Source of the DNA: an uncultured Bacteroidia bacterium
GTDB taxonomy: Bacteria > Bacteroidota > Bacteroidia > J057 > CALAJH01
Length of the DNA stretch: 38,538 bases
Assembly (NCBI GenBank): GCA_937922655.1
Contig: CALAJH010000043.1
Span: 1 to 38,538 of the forward strand
Reading direction: 5' to 3'
Part shown: one piece after another, positions 1-8,363 of the stretch
Layout of the letters: every line of letters begins with the position of its first letter
Numbering within the stretch: position 1 is the stretch's first letter
Made by a program: the position numbers and the translations under genes
The notes under the pieces: model-generated
The model's input: the letters and a program-made list of their open reading frames with translations, nothing else
Database searches by the model: none
Told to the model about the DNA's origin: nothing

Positions 1-108
1 GCGGCAATCAACAACGCCCGCGCCATGATGGCCGAAGGGCTTTCCATCGAATTGGCCATGAAAATCACCGGTCTGACCGCCGACGAAATCCTTAACGCAA
101 AGATTTAG
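1..108 (+). CDS. Rpn/PD-(D/E)XK nuclease-like protein, C-terminal fragment (cut by window edge)
   Basis: The first 36 codons are open in frame 1 and end at TAG (106-108). The translated tail (AAINNARAMMAEG, then KITGLTADEILNAKI) is identical to the last 35 residues of the complete gene at 147-1013. This tail pattern, a short helix followed by 'eGlsiE.a.kiTGLt.deI', is typical of the C-terminus of Rpn-family (recombination-promoting nuclease/putative transposase) proteins. The N-terminal part lies outside the window, so whether this copy is complete cannot be seen. It is the upstream member of a tandem pair in the same orientation, 38 bp before the next start codon. Confidence 0.7.
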   Translation, partial: AAINNARAMMAEGLSIELAMKITGLTADEILNAKI

Positions 109-119
109 CCGAAATCAAC
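1..119 (+). repeat. Direct repeat copy A (3' end of the Rpn-like gene)
   Basis: Bases 1-119 are identical by eye to 906-1024, an offset of 905 bp. The match includes the last 36 codons and 11 bp after the stop, then the sequences diverge (…caaccgc versus …caacaaa). The left boundary is outside the window, so 119 bp is a minimum length. Confidence 0.9.
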
Positions 120-146
120 CGCAAAACTTCCTTCAAACAAGCGCCG

Positions 147-1013
147 ATGTTGGACGAACTTTTCAAGGAACTCTTCGACGCCAACGCCGAAGAATTGATT
201 CGATTGACGCTGGCCGTCGAAGGCGCCAAAATCGTCCATTTGCCCATGGAGTTTCCCGTAACCGACGTCAAAAAACCCGACAAGGTCTGGGAGGTACGTT
301 ACGACGACGGCCCGCCCCAACCCTTGCCGACTTTCCCGTCCGAAAACCCGCCCTCCGAATTCCCTTTTTTCCTCTTGAACATCGACTTCCAAGCATGGAA
401 CGACCGACAAATGCCCCTCAGAATGTGCGACTATCACGTCCGAATCGCACGCTTCGCACGCCAACACTACAAATTTATCCCGCGTATTCGCCAAGCGGTG
501 TTGTACGTCGGCTACGACGACTTGAAAACTCCCTCCAAATATCGTAACTTGGGCCTCGAATACCAATTCGACCTTCTAAACGCGCGGGACTTTTCCGCAG
601 AAGCGTTTTTACGTTCCGACAAACCCGGCGTAACCCTCTTCGCCGCATTGTCCGGCTACGACAAAAACGACTCGCTGCGACACGTCGAAAAAGTCGTCCA
701 CCGCCTCAAAGAATTGAATTTGAACCCCGCCCAACTCGAACAGTATTTGGCAAGATTGTTGGGATTATCGCGAGCAAGAAAAATAACCATGGAAACCGAA
801 GAAATAATTTTGGACAAAACAACGGGCCTGCCCAAGGATTGGATACTCAACGACCCGCTTTACCAAAAATGCTTCAAACGCGGTGAAAAACGCGGTGAAA
901 AACGTGCGGCAATCAACAACGCCCGCGCCATGATGGCCGAAGGGCTTTCCATCGAATTGGCCATGAAAATCACCGGTCTGACCGCCGACGAAATCCTTAA
1001 CGCAAAGATTTAG
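147..1013 (+). CDS. Rpn family recombination-promoting nuclease / putative transposase (PD-(D/E)XK fold)
   Basis: This 288-residue protein begins MLDELFKELF, the usual opening of Rpn-like proteins. It carries a PD-(D/E)XK-like core: a candidate acidic strand near D40, then LLNIDFQ (residues 76-82, D80 and Q82 standing for the usual E-x-Q), then the family signature MPLRMCDYHVRIARF (89-103). The C-terminal part has a short RGEKRGEKR repeat followed by the Rpn-type helical tail. Family members are related to transposase-like nucleases, and Escherichia coli Rpn proteins promote RecA-independent recombination. The role here is inferred from family only. The core has D where most members have E in the E-x-Q motif. 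It lies in tandem behind another copy, and a third family member sits at the right edge of the window. Confidence 0.72.
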   Translation: MLDELFKELFDANAEELIRLTLAVEGAKIVHLPMEFPVTDVKKPDKVWEVRYDDGPPQPLPTFPSENPPSEFPFFLLNIDFQAWNDRQMPLRMCDYHVRIARFARQHYKFIPRIRQAVLYVGYDDLKTPSKYRNLGLEYQFDLLNARDFSAEAFLRSDKPGVTLFAALSGYDKNDSLRHVEKVVHRLKELNLNPAQLEQYLARLLGLSRARKITMETEEIILDKTTGLPKDWILNDPLYQKCFKRGEKRGEKRAAINNARAMMAEGLSIELAMKITGLTADEILNAKI

Positions 1014-1024
1014 CCGAAATCAAC
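906..1024 (+). repeat. Direct repeat copy B (3' end of the Rpn-like gene)
   Basis: This is the second copy of the 119-bp sequence at 1-119. Identity extends past the stop codon by 11 bp and then stops, which points to a recent duplication or gene conversion of the gene's 3' end rather than selection on protein sequence alone. Confidence 0.9.
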
Positions 1025-1068
1025 AAAATTCTCATTGTAATCCAAAAATGATATAATTAAAAGATAAA

Positions 1069-2760
1069 ATGATTTCTTTAAATATGTTATCGCTACTTTT
1101 TGGAGTAGCAGGGGTAATTTTTTTCACTCAACATGTAGTCGCGCAATCCAACCCGCTCAAAGGTCGGGATACGTTGGTGCTGGAGAACTTTCGCATCGAG
1201 GGCCTTCCCGACAGCTACAAACATCCGGCGCCCTTGCCCGAAGAACGTCTCGAAATGCGCAAGGGCGAAAAACTTGAGGTGGACGCACCGGATTTACCCG
1301 TCCGTCCCCCCGTCGCGCCCCTTCAGTACCCTCTCGAACTCATGCCCAAAACCCAATGGGAAAAATTGCACAACCACTATCTTCGCTTGGGTTTGGGTAT
1401 GTATTTGTCGCCCATGGCCGACCTTTTCATCAACAACGGGCGCAACCCCAAGTTCGACGCGGGACTGAACTTCCGTCATCGCTCCGCCATCGCGGGTCAT
1501 ACGGCCTTCGCCCGCTTCAACGACAACGAACTCGGCGCCAAAGTCGCCCGTCATGCGGCAAAACACAGTGTTTTTGCCCGCTTCGGTTTTCATCATTACG
1601 CCTACAACGCCTACGGCGACTCGTCCGCCGTTCGTGAACAAAACGAAGAGCTTCTACGCGAACGCTTTCTACGTTCGGACTTGGCGGCAGGCGTTTACCG
1701 ACACTTCAATGCCAAGTTCGTCTACGGCTTAAACACGCATTTCAAACTTTACAACGACCGCCGGGGAATCACCGAATTTCACACGAGCGTTGCACCCCAC
1801 GCCAAATTCCGCATTTTTGACAGCTTACGCGTCAATTTGGAAACGTTCGTAACCGTTTCGGCGGTCAAACAACCGACCTATACCGAAAAAACGCTGACTC
1901 AGGCGTTTTGGGACTTGACTCCGACGTTGAGTTACGTCCGCAAAAAGATGTCGTTTTCCGCAGGCTTGCGCGTCAATGCTTTTGCAAGGGAAGGCGCGCG
2001 TTGGGGCGTGTATCCCGTCGCGGAGGTCAAAGCCACCCTCGTTCCCAAGTATTTGGATTTTGCCGCAGGAGTCACGGGACGTTCGCATTATTACACCCGT
2101 TACGATTGGTCCGTCGTCAATCCGTGGGTGGACGAACGCGCACTTGTCTTGTCGTCGAGCGAAAAATACAATATTTACGCCGACGCGGGCGGGGCCGTCG
2201 AAAATTTTACCTATCGCTTGAGCGCTTTTCATCGCCGCGTACAAGGTATGCCCGTATTTTTTTCCCCCGAAAAAGACACCTTCGACTACGGCCTAAGCTT
2301 GAGGCAAGGACGGTTTCAAGTTCTTTATGAAAACGGATTTTACGAAACGGCGCTCGCCGTCGAGGCGGGTTACGCTTACGAAGACAAGTTCCGTGCCGGC
2401 ACAAAAATCGAATACTCGCTTTACGGTTTGGAAAACTACAAACATTATTTCAACATGCCGGCGTTTCGGGCGCACCTTTGGGGTGGTTTGACGCTTTTCA
2501 ACAAGCTTTATCTGGAAACGCAATGGTATTTTTACGGACCGCGTCCGATGGGCTACGCAACGCGCGAGGGAGAATCCCAAGCCATGCTTGTGGTCGAGCC
2601 GTTTTTCCCCGATGCGGGTCTTAAAGTCGAGTATCGATTTTCCAAACGTTTTTCCGTTTTTGCCCAAGGCAACAACCTGCTTTATCAACGTTACGTACGA
2701 TGGCACAACTACGTCGAACGCCGCATCGACGCCCGTGCGGGTTTAACCCTTTCGTTTTAA
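1069..2760 (+). CDS. Outer-membrane beta-barrel protein, TonB-dependent receptor-like without plug
   Basis: This 563-residue protein has an N-terminal hydrophobic signal sequence ending near HVVAQS (residues 22-27), consistent with signal peptidase I cleavage. A proline-rich linker (about 50-90) precedes a long series of amphipathic strands alternating aromatic and polar residues. The sequence ends AGLTLSF, and a terminal Phe is the classic signal for outer-membrane barrel assembly. No plug domain or TonB box is visible before the barrel, so it is not a canonical TonB-dependent transporter. It resembles the barrel-only proteins that Bacteroidota encode beside TPR or lipoprotein partners, although no such partner is adjacent here. 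The ATG at 1069 precedes the signal peptide directly. Substrate is unknown. It is probably transcribed alone, because a terminator follows. Confidence 0.7.
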   Translation: MISLNMLSLLFGVAGVIFFTQHVVAQSNPLKGRDTLVLENFRIEGLPDSYKHPAPLPEERLEMRKGEKLEVDAPDLPVRPPVAPLQYPLELMPKTQWEKLHNHYLRLGLGMYLSPMADLFINNGRNPKFDAGLNFRHRSAIAGHTAFARFNDNELGAKVARHAAKHSVFARFGFHHYAYNAYGDSSAVREQNEELLRERFLRSDLAAGVYRHFNAKFVYGLNTHFKLYNDRRGITEFHTSVAPHAKFRIFDSLRVNLETFVTVSAVKQPTYTEKTLTQAFWDLTPTLSYVRKKMSFSAGLRVNAFAREGARWGVYPVAEVKATLVPKYLDFAAGVTGRSHYYTRYDWSVVNPWVDERALVLSSSEKYNIYADAGGAVENFTYRLSAFHRRVQGMPVFFSPEKDTFDYGLSLRQGRFQVLYENGFYETALAVEAGYAYEDKFRAGTKIEYSLYGLENYKHYFNMPAFRAHLWGGLTLFNKLYLETQWYFYGPRPMGYATREGESQAMLVVEPFFPDAGLKVEYRFSKRFSVFAQGNNLLYQRYVRWHNYVERRIDARAGLTLSF

Positions 2761-2767
2761 TCAAGCG

Positions 2768-2812
2768 GCGGCGTCGTCCGGCCGAAAAAACGGGCGGACG
2801 ACGACGCTTTTT
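2768..2812 (+). terminator. Rho-independent terminator after the barrel gene
   Basis: GCGGCGTCGTCCG (2768-2780) pairs with CGGACGACGACGC (2795-2807) with one mismatch. The stem is followed by TTTTT. It ends 8 bp after the barrel stop codon begins its 3' region and lies just upstream of the MFS start. Confidence 0.8.
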
Positions 2813-2823
2813 AATTTTGCGAT

Positions 2824-4014
2824 GTGAAGGCTATACCCAAAAACGTCGTTTTTTTAACGGTCGTCAGTTTTTTTACCGACGTATCGTCGGCCGCTTTGTA
2901 TCCGGTCATGCCGCTTTATCTCAAAAGCATCGGTTTTTCGGTGTTTTTGATTGGCTTTTTGGAGGGATTAATGGAATTGGTCACGGGTTTGGGCAAAGGC
3001 TATTTCGGACAATGGTCCGACCGAACGGGACGACGCCTGCCTTTTGTACGATTGGGGTATTTTTTGAGCGCCGTTGCCAAACCGATGTTGGGTTTGTCGG
3101 CGGCGGTGGGATGGGTGTTTTTTGCGCGGATGTTGGATAGAATGGGCAAAAGCGTACGCTCCGCTTCGCGCGACGCGCTTTTGGCCCAAGCCGCAAGTTC
3201 TCAAAACCGAAACCGCGTCTTTAATTTTCACCGTGCCGGCGACACGTTCGGTACCGTCGTTGGCGCCGCTTTGGCCTTGGCTTTTTTGGCGCTTTTTCCG
3301 GGACAATACGTCGCTCTGTTCTTTTGGGTGTTCGTCCCCGCCGCTGTCGGACTGGCTTTTGCCTTTGCCGTCAGGGAAAAAAAAACATGGTCGGAACCTA
3401 AGGCCCGCCCCCGGCTTTGGGAATACTTTGGTTATTGGAAACATTCCCGCCCCCAATACCGTAGGTTGGTCACGGTTCTGATATTCTTTGCCCTTTTCAA
3501 CAGCTCGGACGTGTTCTTGTTGCTCAAAGTCAAGGAATTGACGGGAGACGACGCGTCGACCATTCAATGGTTTATTCTGTTCAACGTCGTTTATGCCGTT
3601 TGCACTTATCCGCTGGGAGGGTTGGCGGACAAATACGGGGTTCAAAAAGTGTTTGTCGCCGGCTTGTTTTGCTACGCCTTGACGTACGGGGGAATCGTTT
3701 TTGCGCAAACCCACCTTACTTTGGCGTTGACGTTCGCGGCCTACGGACTGTTTATGGCGGCAACGGAAGGCGGCGCCAAGGCTTGGGTTAGCGTTTATGC
3801 CCCAAAAGCGGACGCCGGCGCGGCCATTGGCCTTTACGATTCGCTGCATAGCGTAGCGTTGATGGCGGCCAGCGTTTGGGCCGGCGCCGTTTGGCACTTT
3901 GCCGGACCCGAATGGGTGTTTTTGCCGGCGGCGGGCGCCGCGGTTTTGGCCGCCCTCGTCTTAATCTTTGGATGGACGAGTAAACCCGGCGACGAAACTC
4001 CCTCCAACGTTTAA
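2824..4014 (+). CDS. MFS transporter
   Basis: This 396-residue polytopic membrane protein starts at GTG (2824); the first transmembrane segment begins within a few residues, so no later start fits. About twelve hydrophobic segments are visible. The loop after the second segment contains GQWSDRTGRRLPFVRLGY (about 60-77), the MFS A-like motif (G-x-x-x-D-R-x-G-R-R). A related sequence, GGLADKYG, recurs in the second half (about 262-269), as expected for the duplicated MFS fold. MFS proteins of this subtype are annotated as drug or small-solute exporters, but nothing in the sequence fixes the substrate. Its convergent neighbour is the methyltransferase at 4111-4869, and the 96-bp gap between them shows no clear terminator. 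Confidence 0.85.
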   Translation: MKAIPKNVVFLTVVSFFTDVSSAALYPVMPLYLKSIGFSVFLIGFLEGLMELVTGLGKGYFGQWSDRTGRRLPFVRLGYFLSAVAKPMLGLSAAVGWVFFARMLDRMGKSVRSASRDALLAQAASSQNRNRVFNFHRAGDTFGTVVGAALALAFLALFPGQYVALFFWVFVPAAVGLAFAFAVREKKTWSEPKARPRLWEYFGYWKHSRPQYRRLVTVLIFFALFNSSDVFLLLKVKELTGDDASTIQWFILFNVVYAVCTYPLGGLADKYGVQKVFVAGLFCYALTYGGIVFAQTHLTLALTFAAYGLFMAATEGGAKAWVSVYAPKADAGAAIGLYDSLHSVALMAASVWAGAVWHFAGPEWVFLPAAGAAVLAALVLIFGWTSKPGDETPSNV

Positions 4015-4110
4015 TCCGCCGCCAATCGGATTTGTTTACCATAAAACCGCACCGAACGTCGTTGAACCATAAAAACTAATGCAGGCAACCGATTCGTATC
4101 CCGACTTACG

Positions 4111-4869
4111 TCACCCCCGCCATCGAAGAACGAAATGTTCTTTGGCCTGTTCGCGGTTCTTGAAAACGATTCCGAAATGAAAGAGGTCTACGGTAACGGT
4201 GGCTTCGGGTCTGGAAACGATGTATTTCCAGCCATTCTCCGCGTCTTTCGACCAATGAACGTCGTCGAAAACCAATATTGGAGCGTCGATTCGGTTATAA
4301 TGGTCGCGCATGGCGGCGGCGGTATGGTGTCCGTCGATAAAGGCGAGGTCGGCGCGGGCGGGCAAAAAGTCCTCAAACTTTTGGCAAACGACTCGGGTTT
4401 TTTTGTCGTAATTTAGCGTTTGCAATAAACCGCGTGCAATGTCGGCGAGGGGTTGTGCGCCTTCGACGGTCGTCAGGCGGGAACCTTCGGGCAGGGCGGC
4501 GGCAATGTAGGCGGCGGAAATACCGAGGTTGGTTCCGAGTTCCAGAACGTTCGCCGGAGCGAAGTGTTTGACGATGCGCCACAAAAGGGCGCCGGTAGAT
4601 GGGCGGCGGGCAGCGGTTTTGGCGATTTGTCCGACGGTTTTCGACGTTCGCCCGGGGTTTTTACCGCCCGAACCCGCCCCGTAATCTTCGTAAACCAACA
4701 AACGACGGTCGTTTTCCAGCGATTTTCGAGCCGCCTCAATGACAATCGGCGGGCGTTCGCGTGAAAAAAAAACCTTTTTCGCAAATTCAAACACGAACGG
4801 CGAATGTATCGCCCCAAGTCCCCGCGCCTTTAAAACATATAAAATATAACTCAAGCCCGCACTTAGCAT
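4111..4869 (-). CDS. Class I SAM-dependent methyltransferase
   Basis: This 252-residue protein contains the Rossmann motif I VLELGTNLGISAAY, an acidic end of strand 2 (TTVEGA), and the motifs LAFIDGHH and LVFDDVHWSKD typical of Methyltransf_24-like O-methyltransferases. These make it a class I methyltransferase of small-molecule type; the acceptor cannot be read from sequence. The start chosen is ATG at 4869, giving MLSAGLSYILYV. The longer open frame upstream would run through the preceding gene and looks non-coding. The start overlaps the stop of the PhnW-type aminotransferase by 7 bp, so the two are very likely co-transcribed and translationally coupled. That pairing suggests a shared pathway, but this is inference. 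Confidence 0.8.
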   Translation of the reverse strand: MLSAGLSYILYVLKARGLGAIHSPFVFEFAKKVFFSRERPPIVIEAARKSLENDRRLLVYEDYGAGSGGKNPGRTSKTVGQIAKTAARRPSTGALLWRIVKHFAPANVLELGTNLGISAAYIAAALPEGSRLTTVEGAQPLADIARGLLQTLNYDKKTRVVCQKFEDFLPARADLAFIDGHHTAAAMRDHYNRIDAPILVFDDVHWSKDAENGWKYIVSRPEATVTVDLFHFGIVFKNREQAKEHFVLRWRG

Positions 4870-5954
4870 AAAGGCAAGGCAAGGCCCATTTCGACAAGCG
4901 TTTCTTGGATGGCGGCGGTCAAGGCACGCATATCGTCGGGGTAAAGGTCGCCGATGTTGCCGATGCGAAAACAATCGGCGCTCGACACTTTACCCGGATA
5001 AACGACCTTGCCCCGGGCTTTGAGTCGGTCGTAAAAGACGTTGAAATCAAACGCGGGATGGGTTGGATAGCGAAAAGAGGTGATGATGTAGCCCTGATGA
5101 CGCGGGTCGAGCAGTTCTTGGAAACCCATGCGCCGCATGTCGAAAAGCAAGGTCATATAGTTTTGGGTGTAACGTTCGGCACGGGCCTGCACTCCGCCCT
5201 CGGCAATCAAGCGACGGACGGCAACGTCCAAAGCGGCAACGACCTGCACGGGCGGCGTAAAACGGAACTGCCCCGTCCGCTCCATATATTTCCATTGGGC
5301 GTTCAAATCGAGGGAAAAACCGCGACCTACGGAACTTTCCATACGATGTCTTTTGGCCACTACGATGGCCATACCCGGCGGGCCTTCCAAGCACTTGTTC
5401 GACGAAAACACAAGATAATCCACGTTTTGAGCGTCAAACTTAACGGCGCCGAAACTGCTCATTACATCCGCCACGACACACACGCCGTGTTTGGCGCCAA
5501 CGTCGGCCAATTCCTTGATAGGATTGAACATGCCCGTGGTCGTTTCGCAATGCACGAAAGCCAAATGCGTTACCGAACCGTATTTGACAATGAGTTTTTC
5601 GACGTCGACGGGGTTGGGGGGGGTGGTTTCGTCGTAAGTCATTTCGATGTAAGGAATGCGCAAGGATTTGGCGATTTCCACCATTCGCGCCCCGTAGGCG
5701 CCGTTGTTGATAATCAACACCTTGCCATGGACGGTTCCCAAAACGGCCTCCACGCCGTAAGTACCGCTTCCGGGCAAAAGCACGGTCGTATAGTCGTCGC
5801 CCAAACCGTAAAGTCCGGGTAGGGATTGACGGATATTTTTGACGATTTGGACGAAGTCGCCGTCGCGCGAAGCATAGTCGCGATTCATGGCGGCGCGAAC
5901 GTCGGAATGGGTCGTCAACGGCCCGGGAGTGTAAAGTTTTTCGATGTTTTGCAT
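4863..5954 (-). CDS. phnW: 2-aminoethylphosphonate-pyruvate transaminase-like aminotransferase (PhnW type)
   Basis: This 363-residue, fold-type I PLP enzyme matches the PhnW pattern throughout. It has YTPGPLTTHSDVRAAM at the N-terminus, YASRDGDF, GSGTYGVEAVLG (62-73), NNGAYGARM, and VADVMSSFG with PLP-contacting D163. SSNKCLEGPPG contains the Schiff-base lysine K187, and the end has VYPGKVSSADCFRIGNIG. PhnW transfers the amino group between 2-aminoethylphosphonate and pyruvate, in either degradation or biosynthesis of phosphonates. Related alanine-glyoxylate aminotransferases are the main alternative. No phosphonate partner (phosphonatase, PEP mutase or phosphonopyruvate decarboxylase) is in the window. 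The start at 5954 (MQNIEKLYTPGP) fits the family; a longer frame to 6044 adds unrelated sequence. It overlaps the downstream methyltransferase. Confidence 0.85.
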   Translation of the reverse strand: MQNIEKLYTPGPLTTHSDVRAAMNRDYASRDGDFVQIVKNIRQSLPGLYGLGDDYTTVLLPGSGTYGVEAVLGTVHGKVLIINNGAYGARMVEIAKSLRIPYIEMTYDETTPPNPVDVEKLIVKYGSVTHLAFVHCETTTGMFNPIKELADVGAKHGVCVVADVMSSFGAVKFDAQNVDYLVFSSNKCLEGPPGMAIVVAKRHRMESSVGRGFSLDLNAQWKYMERTGQFRFTPPVQVVAALDVAVRRLIAEGGVQARAERYTQNYMTLLFDMRRMGFQELLDPRHQGYIITSFRYPTHPAFDFNVFYDRLKARGKVVYPGKVSSADCFRIGNIGDLYPDDMRALTAAIQETLVEMGLALPLC

Positions 5955-6200
5955 GCAAAAAAATGGATATTGCCTAAATTCTAAGGTTTGGTCCGCTCTT
6001 GAAGGGCCGAAAATACTACGAAACGAGGTTCGGATAACGTACACGACCGCAAGAATCGATATTCATTGCTTTATTTTTACGGCAAAAAACCGTTTTTTTC
6101 CGTCGAACGCGCAAACTTAAAGCGACAAATTACGTGCCGAATTAGGGAAATAAAATCGAAAAAAATGTGTTTTATTTGCCGTTGAATACCACAAACAAAC

Positions 6201-7607
6201 ATGACGCACCTATTTTTTCGAGCCGTTCTTGTAGCGACAACGCTCTTCGGCGGTCTTACGGCACACGCACAAGAACGGGTACGGCACGACTTTTCCCTCC
6301 AACAATGCATCGACTACGCACTCGACAACCATGCGTCGGTCGTTCAAGCGAAATTGGACGTGGCTGCCGCTCAACAACAAGTGCGGGAATTCGTTTCCGT
6401 CGGCTACCCGCAAGTGAACGGCAAATTGGAGTTTACGCACTATTTTGAGATTCCCGCGCAAGTCATTCCCGTGACGGGTTTTGTCAATGCGATAACGGGG
6501 CCGCTGGGCTTTCCGCCCGTGCGCGAAGAACAGTACGCAACGCTGCGATTCGGTTTGCCCAACACGGCCACGGTCGGCGCCCAATTGACCCAACTCATCG
6601 CCGACGGTACGTTTTTCATCGGCATACAAGCGGTAAAAGCCTACGTCGAACTTTCCAAAAAGAACGCCGAGCGCACCAAAACCGAAACGGCCACCGCCGT
6701 CGCCAAAGCCTATTACGGCGTTCTGGTCGCCCGCGAACGCGCCAAACTCCTCGAAACCAACCGCGACCAACTCCAAAAACTTCTCGAAAACACCCGAAAA
6801 CTTCTCGAAAACGGTTTTGCACAAAAACTCGACGTGGACAGGCTCGAAGTCGCTTACAACAACCTGCTCACCGAAATCGACAAGACCCAAAGATTGGTCG
6901 ACTTCGCCCTCGCCGCCCTGAAATTCCAAATGGGTATGCCGCAGGAAAACGACCTTCGGCTCACCGACGTCCTCCGTCCCGACGACTTCAACCCCACCGC
7001 CGCCCAAGACACCGCCCTCGCTCCCGACCCCGAAAATCGACAAGAAGTCATGGCCTTGCGCCAAGCGATATACGTCCAAAATTTGAACATCAAACGGCTC
7101 CAAATCGCTTATTTTCCGTCGCTTCACGGCTTTATGGGTACGCAAACTCAAGCCCTGCGGCAAAAATTCGACCTCTTCGACACCCGACAACGTTGGTTTT
7201 TCTCCGCTTATGTCGGAATTTCGCTCAACGTGCCGATTTTCGACGGATTCGGACGCGACGCCCGCCTCCAAAAAGCAAAAATCGACCAAGAAAAAAATTA
7301 CAAAACACTGGAAAATTTGGCATTGGCCGTCAAGTTCGAACATCAAAACGCCAAAACCGCCCTTATCAACAACCTCAAAACCCTTGAAATCCAAAAACGC
7401 AACATGACCCTTGCCGAAGAGGTTTACCGCGTCAGCGCCGAACGATACAAACAAGGACAGGGCACGAACATCGAGGTCGTTCAAGCCGACGCCGAACTCA
7501 AAAACGCCCGCATCAATTATTCCAACGCCCTTTTGGAGGCTTACAGTTCGCGTATCGATTTATACAAGGCGCTCGGAACCTTCGATTACAACAAAGTCAA
7601 TTGGTAA
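6201..7607 (+). CDS. TolC-family outer-membrane efflux protein
   Basis: This 468-residue protein has a signal peptide (MTHLFFRAVLVATTLF…AHAQ). Two outer-membrane-efflux-protein repeats follow. Both are rich in long heptad-like helices, for example the segment around ARERAKLLETNRDQLQKLLENTRKLLENGFAQKLD and a second near VYRVSAERYKQGQGTNIEVVQADAELKNARINYSNALLEAY, which is the classic TolC repeat ending. TolC proteins form the trimeric channel through the outer membrane for tripartite export pumps. No periplasmic adaptor or RND/ABC partner is adjacent; instead comF follows after only 4 bp. It is divergent from the phnW gene across a 246-bp gap that shows no strong promoter match. Confidence 0.88.
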   Translation: MTHLFFRAVLVATTLFGGLTAHAQERVRHDFSLQQCIDYALDNHASVVQAKLDVAAAQQQVREFVSVGYPQVNGKLEFTHYFEIPAQVIPVTGFVNAITGPLGFPPVREEQYATLRFGLPNTATVGAQLTQLIADGTFFIGIQAVKAYVELSKKNAERTKTETATAVAKAYYGVLVARERAKLLETNRDQLQKLLENTRKLLENGFAQKLDVDRLEVAYNNLLTEIDKTQRLVDFALAALKFQMGMPQENDLRLTDVLRPDDFNPTAAQDTALAPDPENRQEVMALRQAIYVQNLNIKRLQIAYFPSLHGFMGTQTQALRQKFDLFDTRQRWFFSAYVGISLNVPIFDGFGRDARLQKAKIDQEKNYKTLENLALAVKFEHQNAKTALINNLKTLEIQKRNMTLAEEVYRVSAERYKQGQGTNIEVVQADAELKNARINYSNALLEAYSSRIDLYKALGTFDYNKVNW

Positions 7608-7611
7608 AACG

Positions 7612-8304
7612 ATGACGGCATGGGCGCGGACGGCGTGGGAGGCGATTTTGGACGTATTGTACGTACCGGAGTGCGGCGCATGCCGAAAAACGCTTTTCGG
7701 CACGGAAAAATCCGTCTGTTTGCCTTGCCTTTCCGCGCTCGAAGCCACCGACCACGCTCGCCGTCCCGACGACAACCCCGTTTACCACACAATTTCGAGC
7801 CACGTGCCGGTGCAAGGGGCGGCGGCGGGCTTTGTGTTCAACGATACGATGCGGGAATTTATCCACGCCTTCAAATACGACAACCGTCCCGACGTCGCCC
7901 GACGTTTGGGGCGATGGTGGGGCGAACGCCTTGGAGAACAGCCGTTGGCCGCCAACATAACTTGTTTGGTCCCCATGCCCTTGCACGTTCGCAAAGAACG
8001 GGAACGCGGTTACAACCAAGCCCGGGAATTGGCTGGGGGCTTGTCGAAGGCGTTGAACGTTCCCGTTGTTTATCCGCTTGCCCGGCTTCGCCACACCCGC
8101 CAACAGGCGCTCCTAAGCCAAGCCGAACGCTTGACGAACGTGGCGGGCGCAATGCGTGCCGACGCGACAACGGCGGGCGTGCAAGGCGTGGCCGTTATCG
8201 ACGACGTCGTTACCACGGGGGCAACCATGGCCGCCGCCGTCAAAGCCCTTTACGCCGCAGGAACCCCGCCCGTTTATGTTTTGGCGCTTGCCACCGCCGG
8301 ATAA
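7612..8304 (+). CDS. comF: ComF family phosphoribosyltransferase-like protein
   Basis: This 230-residue protein begins at ATG 7612 (MTAWARTAWEAILDVLY), 4 bp after the tolC-like stop. It has a four-cysteine zinc site (C21, C24, C36, C39). The conserved middle includes FIHAFKYDNRPDVARRLG and PMPLHVRKERERGYNQARELA. The PRPP-binding loop VIDDVVTTGATM sits near residues 196-207. This order is diagnostic of ComF/GntX proteins. ComF supports DNA uptake during natural transformation in several bacteria, and many genomes keep it as an orphan of uncertain role. No other competence genes are in view. It is likely in one transcript with the tolC-like gene and perhaps paaD. Confidence 0.9.
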   Translation: MTAWARTAWEAILDVLYVPECGACRKTLFGTEKSVCLPCLSALEATDHARRPDDNPVYHTISSHVPVQGAAAGFVFNDTMREFIHAFKYDNRPDVARRLGRWWGERLGEQPLAANITCLVPMPLHVRKERERGYNQARELAGGLSKALNVPVVYPLARLRHTRQQALLSQAERLTNVAGAMRADATTAGVQGVAVIDDVVTTGATMAAAVKALYAAGTPPVYVLALATAG

Positions 8305-8363
8305 TTTCGCCGTTTGAAAAAAATTGACTATCTTTACCGCATTGCGTCCACCCCGACAACGCC

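Noticed and set aside
1035-1057. TTGTAA…TATAAT resembling a sigma-70 promoter before the barrel gene
   Set aside because: The spacer is only 11 bp, too short for sigma-70, and this phylum uses a different consensus.
2812-2819. TAATTTTG box just before the MFS start
   Set aside because: It overlaps the T-tract of the preceding terminator, lies 5 bp before the start codon, and has no -33 partner; probably chance.
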